From RGIG7332 sp045589235 (GTDB lineage: Bacteria > Bacillota > Clostridia > Oscillospirales > JAAYXM01): a stretch of 18,955 nt of DNA. How positions within the stretch are numbered: position 1 is the stretch's first letter; the number at the start of each line of letters is the position of its first letter. The position numbers and the translations under genes were made by a program. The notes under the pieces are model-generated. The model worked only from the letters and a program-made list of their open reading frames with translations, searched no databases and was not told the origin of the DNA. The stretch is from assembly GCA_045589235.1 (NCBI GenBank), contig JAZNOR010000059.1, forward strand, positions 1 to 18,955. Reading direction: 5' to 3'. This document shows, one piece after another, positions 8,008 to 13,594 of the stretch.

Positions 8008-8349
8008 TTAACCCATATTTAATTCCAGTGTTCTTCCGCCTAAAATGTGGAAGTGGAGGTGGTGTACGGTCTGACCTGCAGCTTCACCGCAGTTTGAAAC
8101 TACGCGATAGCCAGCCTCTTCCAAACCAAGCTCGCGAGCAACCTTTGCAATCGCCGTGAAAACCTTTGCAACAGCATCGCAGTTTGTTTCATCAATTCCT
8201 GCAACCGAGGGAATGTGCTGTTTTGGAATAACGAGTACGTGAACAGGAGCCTGCGGATTTATGTCGTGGAATGCTAAAACGAAGTCATCTTCATAAACTT
8301 TATTTGACGGGATTTCACCCGCGATTATTTTACAAAAAAGACAGTCCAT
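8008..8349 (-). CDS. HIT family nucleotide hydrolase (HinT-like)
   Basis: The 113-residue protein is a complete histidine-triad protein of the HinT/PKCI branch. It opens with the zinc-type CLFCKIIAGEIPSNKVYEDD. It carries the triad HLHFHIL, with H97, H99 and H101, preceded by GQTVHH. HinT proteins hydrolyse nucleoside phosphoramidates and aminoacyl-adenylates such as those released by tRNA synthetases. It lies 11 bases after alaS on the same strand with an AAGGAG site, so the two are surely co-transcribed. That pairing fits a clean-up role for aminoacyl-AMP, though this is inference. Start and length are normal for the family. Confidence 0.93.
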   Translation of the reverse strand: MDCLFCKIIAGEIPSNKVYEDDFVLAFHDINPQAPVHVLVIPKQHIPSVAGIDETNCDAVAKVFTAIAKVARELGLEEAGYRVVSNCGEAAGQTVHHLHFHILGGRTLELNMG

Positions 8350-8360
8350 AATAATTCTCC

Positions 8361-10988
8361 TTACTTTTCAGAAACTAAAGCGATTACGCGTTCAAACGCT
8401 TCCTGGAGCTTTGAAACATCGCTTCCGCCAGCCATTGCGCTATCGGGCTTGCCGCCACCCTTACCGCCACAGATTGTTGCAACCTCGCGAACAAGATCGC
8501 CTGCCTTGATGCCCTTTGCAACTGCTGCCTTACCGCAGCTTGTAACGAAGACAATCTTTCCGTCATTAACGCCTGCAAGTACCGCAACAACATTTTCATC
8601 TTCAGCGCGGAGCTGGTCACCAATGGTGCGGAGTGCATCACCTGCAGCACCTTCCATTGTTGATGTGATAACTTTAATACCGTTTACGTCAACAGCATTG
8701 TCGGCAAGTGATTTTGCATCTCCGAGCGCAATCTTTTCGCGAAGAGCAGAAATTTCATTCTTTAAGCTCTTAACCTCATTTGCAATCTGATTTGCCTTTG
8801 AAACAAGCTCGTTCGGAGCAGTTTTGAGAATTTCAGAAAGCTCAAGTAAAGTAGCATTTGTTTCATTCATCTTGCTGAGAACTGCATTACCGCAAATTGC
8901 TTCAACACGGCGAACACCTGCTGCAACGGATGTTTCAGCAGTGATTTTGAAAAGACCTGCTTTTGCAGTATTGTCAAGGTGAGTACCGCCACAGAGCTCA
9001 ATTGAATAATCGCCCATCTTAACAACGCGGACAATATCACCGTACTTTTCACCAAAGAGAGCCATAGCACCGAGCTTCTTTGCCTCGTCAATCGGCATTT
9101 CCTTGGTATCAATTTCATAACCCTGCATAATAGCAGAATTTACTGTAGCTTCAACGAGAGCAATCTCTTCAGCAGTAAGAGCTGAGAAATGAGTGAAGTC
9201 AAAGCGGATTGTATCCGGAGTAACATAGCTTCCTGCCTGCTCAACGTGAGCACCGAGATGAGTGCGGAGAGCTTTCTGTAAAAGGTGAGTAGCAGAGTGG
9301 GCTCTCCTGATTGCATTGCGACGAGAAACGTCAATCTTTGAAACTACAGCATCGCCAACATTTAATACGCCACCCTCTAAAACACCGGTGTGCAAAAACT
9401 TACCGTCTTTTGTTTTCTGAACATCGCGCACTTTAAATGAAGCGGAATCAGATTCAATAACACCAAAGTCAGGGCACTGACCGCCACTCTCGGCATAGAA
9501 GCTTGTACGGTCTAAAACGAGAGTAGCTTCGCCTGAATTTAAAGTCTTGGTTGTAGCACCATCTGCTACGATTGCAAGGATTTTGCCATTAGTTTCAGTT
9601 TCGGTATAACCCATAAACTCGGTTTTTGCATCCTTATCAATGCCGAGGTCTAAGCTTTCCCAAGCAAAGTCGCCCATAGCGGCACGAGCAGCGCGAGCAC
9701 GCTCTCTCTGTTCATTCATTAAGTTATCAAAGGTAGCACGGTCAACGCTAAGACCTGCTTCTTCGATAATTTCAAGAGTTAAGTCAATTGGGAAGCCGTA
9801 GGTGTCATATAACTTGAATGCATCTGCACCTGAAAGCTCGGTTTTACCGTTTGCTTTAAGCTTTGCAGTCATATCATTTAAGATGTTAAGACCTGCATCA
9901 ATTGTGCGTTCAAAGCTGTCTTCCTCCATACGGACAACCTTTTTAATATAGTCAGCCTTTGTGCGAAGCTCAGGATAAGCATCGCCACTTTCTGAAATAA
10001 CAGTGTCGCAAACCTCACAAAGGAAAGCACCATTGATGCCAAGGAGTCTTCCATGACGAGCTGCACGGCGAAGGAGACGACGGAGTACGTAGCCACGACC
10101 TTCGTTAGACGGCATAACACCGTCACACACCATCATTGTGGTACTGCGAATATGGTCGGTTATAATACGAAGTGAAATATCGGTTTTTGCATCGTCGCCG
10201 TAAGTAACATTTGCAATCTTTGAAATGTGCATCATAATGTTGCGCACGGTGTCAACCTCAAAGAGTGACTTAACGCCCTGCATAATGCAGGCAAGACGCT
10301 CAAGACCCATACCGGTGTCGATGTTTCTTTGCTTAAGGGGAGTGTAGTTACCTTCACCGTCATTGTGGAACTGAGTGAAAACAAGGTTCCAAAACTCAAC
10401 GTAACGGTCGCAGTCGCAACCCGGAGCGCAGTTTGGATTATCACAACCGTGCTCTTCTCCGCGGTCAAAGTAAATCTCAGAGCACGGGCCACACGGACCT
10501 GCGCCAATTTCCCAGAAGTTATCAGCCTTGCCAAGTCGAATCATACGGTCTTCCGGCACGCCGATTTCCTTAGTCCATAAATCCCATGCTTCATCGTCTT
10601 CAAGATAAACGGAAACATAGAGGCGGTCAATCGGAATTTCCAAAATCTTGGTAATGAATTCCCAAGCCCAGCCCATAGCCTCGCGCTTGAAATAATCGCC
10701 GAATGAGAAGTTACCGAGCATTTCAAAGAATGTTCCGTGGCGTGAAGTTTTACCAACATTTTCGATATCAGGAGTGCGGATGCACTTCTGGCATGTGGTA
10801 ACACGAACGCGCGGCGGGGTAATCTCACCTGCGAAGTACGGCTTCATCGGAGCCATACCTGAGTTAATCAAAAGAAGGGAATTGTCGCCCTGCGGAAGAA
10901 GCGGAAAGCTCGGCAGACGAAGATGACCCTTGCTTTCAAAGAATGATAAAAATTTCTCTCTTAATTCATTTAAACCGGTGTATTGCAT
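8361..10988 (-). CDS. alaS: alanine--tRNA ligase
   Basis: The 875-residue product is full-length AlaRS. In order: the class II catalytic core (FFESKGHLRLPSFPLLP, TTCQKCIRTPDIENVGKTSR, HGTFFEMLGNFSFGDYFK, RNIDTGMGLERL), and the tRNA-binding helical region with EGRGYVLRRLLRRAARHGR. Then comes the editing domain with its zinc ligands H564 and H568 (HSATH) and C666 and H670 (CGGTH). The C-terminal coiled coil and DHHA1 domain end with GGKGGGKPDSAMAGG. I chose the ATG at 10986-10988 because CGGAGG lies seven to eight bases upstream; an in-frame ATG 33 bases earlier would include this site. The leader is only about 30 bases, too short for a T-box. Confidence 0.97.
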   Translation of the reverse strand: MQYTGLNELREKFLSFFESKGHLRLPSFPLLPQGDNSLLLINSGMAPMKPYFAGEITPPRVRVTTCQKCIRTPDIENVGKTSRHGTFFEMLGNFSFGDYFKREAMGWAWEFITKILEIPIDRLYVSVYLEDDEAWDLWTKEIGVPEDRMIRLGKADNFWEIGAGPCGPCSEIYFDRGEEHGCDNPNCAPGCDCDRYVEFWNLVFTQFHNDGEGNYTPLKQRNIDTGMGLERLACIMQGVKSLFEVDTVRNIMMHISKIANVTYGDDAKTDISLRIITDHIRSTTMMVCDGVMPSNEGRGYVLRRLLRRAARHGRLLGINGAFLCEVCDTVISESGDAYPELRTKADYIKKVVRMEEDSFERTIDAGLNILNDMTAKLKANGKTELSGADAFKLYDTYGFPIDLTLEIIEEAGLSVDRATFDNLMNEQRERARAARAAMGDFAWESLDLGIDKDAKTEFMGYTETETNGKILAIVADGATTKTLNSGEATLVLDRTSFYAESGGQCPDFGVIESDSASFKVRDVQKTKDGKFLHTGVLEGGVLNVGDAVVSKIDVSRRNAIRRAHSATHLLQKALRTHLGAHVEQAGSYVTPDTIRFDFTHFSALTAEEIALVEATVNSAIMQGYEIDTKEMPIDEAKKLGAMALFGEKYGDIVRVVKMGDYSIELCGGTHLDNTAKAGLFKITAETSVAAGVRRVEAICGNAVLSKMNETNATLLELSEILKTAPNELVSKANQIANEVKSLKNEISALREKIALGDAKSLADNAVDVNGIKVITSTMEGAAGDALRTIGDQLRAEDENVVAVLAGVNDGKIVFVTSCGKAAVAKGIKAGDLVREVATICGGKGGGKPDSAMAGGSDVSKLQEAFERVIALVSEK

Positions 10989-11027
10989 AATTACCTCCGA
11001 ATTATCAAAAATATATTCCATTTAATT

Positions 11028-11055
11028 AGTATAACACAACAAAAACAAGTGTCAA
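11028..11055 (-). promoter_or_regulatory. alaS promoter
   Basis: Minus strand: perfect -35 TTGACA (11050-11055), 16-base spacer, -10 TATACT (11028-11033). Predicted start near 11021, about 33 bases before the alaS ATG. It is divergent from the lipoprotein promoter. Confidence 0.75.
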
Positions 11056-11086
11056 TAAGTTAATGTATGATTTTGTTGAAAATTAC

Positions 11087-11115
11087 TTGAAAAAAAGCAT
11101 AATTTATTGTATAAT
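11087..11115 (+). promoter_or_regulatory. promoter of the lipoprotein gene
   Basis: TTGAAA (11087-11092), 17-base spacer, perfect TATAAT (11110-11115). The transcript would begin near 11122, giving a leader of about 27 bases to the TTG start. Confidence 0.78.
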
Positions 11116-11148
11116 GGCAAAGAACTAAAAAGAAACGGAGTGTTAGAT

Positions 11149-11994
11149 TTGAAGAAAATTAAAATTTCAGCTCTTATAATCTGTGTGGTTATGATGCTTT
11201 CTGCATGTGCAAGTCACACAAAACCTAGCGACGGTTATTTTCTTACAAAGGATTTAAAAAATGCAACAGTAGGTATTATTGAAGGCTGTACCGAGAGTGA
11301 GCAGGTTAAGAATTCTATCCCGGGAGTTAAGCTTAAAAAGTTCAAAAATGCAAAGGATGCGGCAGTAGCTCTTGAGAAGGATTCTGTTCGCGCACTTGTA
11401 TTGGATAGTATCAATAAGAAAGAAATTATTGACAGAAATTCAAACTTCAAGGAAATGATTCAAAAAGTAGTTGATAAAAAATACTATGCTGCAATATATG
11501 TTCCCAAAGAAGATCGAGTAGAAAAGGGCGATGAATTTTTACTTGAAATTGATGCGATTATGACGTTGCTTACTCATACTGATTTGGGCAACGAGCTTTA
11601 TAATCAGTACATCATAGGTGATGACCTTGAAAATGCCGTTATCGAATATAATGTTGACGATTCACGCGGCAGAGTGTTAAAGGTTGGTATAATTGATGAC
11701 AACGCGCCGTTTTCATACGCAAACAAAAACGGTGACTATGTCGGTTTCGATGTCGCAGTTGCAAACGAAATTGCTAAATCCTACCACGCAACACTCGAAC
11801 TTCAGCTGATGGATCGAAATAATCTTCTTACAGCACTTGAAAACGGCGTTATTGATGTTGCGTTCGGTCGCTTGACTGATGAGGATGATGCGAGCGAGAA
11901 TGACTGGCTTCTTTTCTCAATGCCGTATTATGATATGTCACAATATGTTATTCTTACAAAGGAAAATGTTGGCGTAAATCCTGTAGGAAAATAA
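11149..11994 (+). CDS. lipoprotein with solute-binding (SBP_bac_3-like) halves in permuted order
   Basis: TTG 11149 is preceded at eight bases by GGAG (11137-11140). The 281-residue product then begins with a lipoprotein signal ending LSAC, the lipidated Cys being C20. Residues about 33-165 (TKDLKNATVGIIEGCTES, AAVALEKDSVRALVLDS, YYAAIYVPKED, LLEIDAIMTLL) look like lobe II and the C-terminal helices of an amino-acid type binding protein. Residues 175 to about 273 (RVLKVGIIDDNAPFSY, YVGFDVAVANEIAKSY, LLTALENGVIDVAFGRLT, FSMPYYDMSQYVILT) look like lobe I, which normally comes first. The order is thus reversed, as in a circular permutant or a tandem duplicate that lost its outer lobes. The usual ligand Arg after the T-x-T/E-R motif is not evident. 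No permease or ATPase gene is adjacent, so a sensor or orphan receptor role is also possible. Confidence 0.75.
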   Translation: MKKIKISALIICVVMMLSACASHTKPSDGYFLTKDLKNATVGIIEGCTESEQVKNSIPGVKLKKFKNAKDAAVALEKDSVRALVLDSINKKEIIDRNSNFKEMIQKVVDKKYYAAIYVPKEDRVEKGDEFLLEIDAIMTLLTHTDLGNELYNQYIIGDDLENAVIEYNVDDSRGRVLKVGIIDDNAPFSYANKNGDYVGFDVAVANEIAKSYHATLELQLMDRNNLLTALENGVIDVAFGRLTDEDDASENDWLLFSMPYYDMSQYVILTKENVGVNPVGK

Positions 11995-12007
11995 GAATAA
12001 AATTTAA

Positions 12008-12053
12008 AACTCCTGTTTATAATAGCAATGTAAGCTAAAAATGAACAGGAGTT
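12008..12053 (+). promoter_or_regulatory. inverted repeat masking the ribosome site of the DUF378 gene
   Basis: AACTCCTGTT (12008-12017) and AACAGGAGTT (12044-12053) are perfect 10-base inverted copies. The right arm contains the AGGAG ribosome site of the next gene. A perfect -10-like TATAAT (12018-12023) lies in the 26-base loop, although its -35 region is poor. Read-through RNA from the lipoprotein gene would hide the ribosome site, whereas RNA started inside the loop would lack the left arm. Confidence 0.5.
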
Positions 12054-12060
12054 GAATTTT

Positions 12061-12264
12061 ATGTGGGATAGACTCGCACTGATTTTAGTTGTAATCGGTG
12101 CAATAAACTGGGGAAGTATAGGTATCTTCCAGTTTGACTTGGTTGCAAGCCTTTTTGGCGGAATGGGCGCACTTATAAGCCGCATTATTTACACACTTGT
12201 AGGTATAGCAGGGCTTTGGTGCATTTCACTTTTCTTCCGAGAAAACGCGGTGGCCGAACATTAA
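12061..12264 (+). CDS. DUF378 family small membrane protein
   Basis: A 67-residue protein with two membrane helices (about residues 5-32 and 40-60). It matches the DUF378 (YuzA-like) pattern: MWDRLALILVVIGAINWGSI, then FDLVASLFGG and a second helix with YTLVGIAGLWCIS. The family's function is unknown. ATG 12061 follows AGGAG by nine bases; an in-frame TTG at 12052 overlaps this site and is less likely. It is followed at once by a terminator, so it ends its transcript. Confidence 0.88.
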   Translation: MWDRLALILVVIGAINWGSIGIFQFDLVASLFGGMGALISRIIYTLVGIAGLWCISLFFRENAVAEH

Positions 12265-12267
12265 TTT

Positions 12268-12295
12268 AAAAGACGCCTTTTCGGCGTCTTTTTTT
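12268..12295 (+). terminator. terminator after the DUF378 gene
   Basis: AAAAGACGCC, loop TTTTC, GGCGTCTT followed by seven or more T residues. Strong on the plus strand and partly symmetric. Confidence 0.92.
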
Positions 12296-12296
12296 C

Positions 12297-12325
12297 TTGC
12301 ATTTTATTTTGTATTATGTTATACT
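12297..12325 (+). promoter_or_regulatory. promoter of the propeller-GH2 operon
   Basis: TTGCAT (12297-12302), 17-base spacer, TATACT (12320-12325), starting right after the preceding terminator. The leader is about 57 bases and holds an AT-rich inverted repeat (TTGTT, AAAA, AACAA) near 12338-12352, which could be an operator. That last point is weak. Confidence 0.6.
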
Positions 12326-12388
12326 AATTCAAGTGTTTTTGTTAAAAAACAAGACTTTTTGAGCCGAAAATGAAAGGAAAACACAATA

Positions 12389-13585
12389 ATGAAACTTTTG
12401 GAAAAATCATTGCATGTAAAAAGAATTTCTCCGCCTGATGGAGAATATTTTTTCGGATATTACGACCTTCAGCCGTTTAATGGTGATTTGCACTTAACTC
12501 ATAAGGTTGATTTTGTTGACAGATTGCAGGTAAGAGGCGATACCTGTGAGGTTGGCGTAATTGATATGACAAACGGAAAATATGAAAAGCTTGATACAAC
12601 GGGCGCATGGAACTTCCAGCAAGGTGCTATGCTTCAGTGGAATCAGCTTAATTCAGATGAAGTAATATATAACAGCTTAATTGAGGGTGGATATAATGCA
12701 ACGGTTTTAAATATAAAAACGGGTACTAAGAGATACTTGGATCGTCCGGTTGCAAACGTATCGCTCGACGGTAAGTGGGGTATAAGCATTAACTTCCCGC
12801 GACTTTATAATTTCCGTCCAGGTTACGGTTACGCTGAGTACGGCGATAAGTTTTATTATCACAATCACAGCGAAAAAGATGGCGTATTTATTGTTGATAT
12901 GCAAACAGGTAAGAGTAAGCTTGTTTTATCAATGCAGGAAATCTGGGATTTCTCGAGAAAATTCTTCGGTGACCGCGATGAGAAGATGTGCATAAATCAC
13001 ATCACATTCAACACCGATGCAAGCCGATTCATTATGCTTGTGCGAAACTTTCCGCAGCCAGGCAAGAAGCACGATACTGCGCTTATTACCGCAAACCGTG
13101 ACGGAAGTGATATGTTCCTTCTTTCAGATTACGGTGTACAGTCGCACTATCATTGGAGAGACCGTGAACATATAATTTTCTTTGCAGGCGGTCGTGAGCT
13201 TGGCTGTGCATACGGTTGGGGCAATAATTACTTACTTAAAGACAAAACACATGAAGGCGAGCTTGTTATGGATGGATACTTTGACGACGATAACCATATG
13301 AGCTACTCGCCTGACAGAAAGCTTATTTTGACCGACTCGTATCCTGATGAACATTCTGTTCAGCATATGTGGATTTATAATATTGAAAAGAATGTGTGTG
13401 CAAAAATTGGTCGTTTTTATTCGATTCCGCGCAGTATGACCGATATGCGTTGTGACTTACATCCGAGATGGAATCGCGATGGTAGCGCGATAAGCTTTGA
13501 TTCAACACACGAAGGTTTCCGTGGCGTTTATAAAATTGACATTGCAGACAATCTTGATTATTTGTTTGACGAAAATAAGTTTTAG
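12389..13585 (+). CDS. beta-propeller protein, oligogalacturonate-lyase (PL22)-like or TolB-like
   Basis: The 398-residue soluble protein has no signal peptide and shows repeated propeller blades: VIDMTNGKYEKLDTTG, VLNIKTGTKRYLD, FIVDMQTGKSKLVLS, HITFNTDASRFIMLVRN, HMSYSPDRKLILTDSY, WIYNIEKNVCAKIG and LHPRWNRDGSAISFDSTHEG. The blade pattern and histidines in key loops (H253 and H255 in SHYHW, H303 in DNHMSYSPD, H358 in DLHPRWN) recall PL22-type lyases, which bind a metal in the pore. I cannot align the ligands exactly, so the enzyme call is tentative. It is the first gene of an operon with the GH2 enzyme (gap of nine bases), which fits a role in breaking down an imported oligosaccharide. AAAGGAAAA precedes the ATG. 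Confidence 0.55.
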   Translation: MKLLEKSLHVKRISPPDGEYFFGYYDLQPFNGDLHLTHKVDFVDRLQVRGDTCEVGVIDMTNGKYEKLDTTGAWNFQQGAMLQWNQLNSDEVIYNSLIEGGYNATVLNIKTGTKRYLDRPVANVSLDGKWGISINFPRLYNFRPGYGYAEYGDKFYYHNHSEKDGVFIVDMQTGKSKLVLSMQEIWDFSRKFFGDRDEKMCINHITFNTDASRFIMLVRNFPQPGKKHDTALITANRDGSDMFLLSDYGVQSHYHWRDREHIIFFAGGRELGCAYGWGNNYLLKDKTHEGELVMDGYFDDDNHMSYSPDRKLILTDSYPDEHSVQHMWIYNIEKNVCAKIGRFYSIPRSMTDMRCDLHPRWNRDGSAISFDSTHEGFRGVYKIDIADNLDYLFDENKF

Positions 13586-13594
13586 GAGTAAGAA

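Noticed and set aside
10989..11021. An upstream ATG for alaS adding 11 residues
   Set aside because: The extension contains the CGGAGG ribosome site for the internal ATG, lies near the predicted transcript start and is not family-like.
12338..12352. AT-rich inverted repeat in the leader of the propeller operon as an operator
   Set aside because: Only five-base arms in an AT-rich tract; too weak to report as a separate site.
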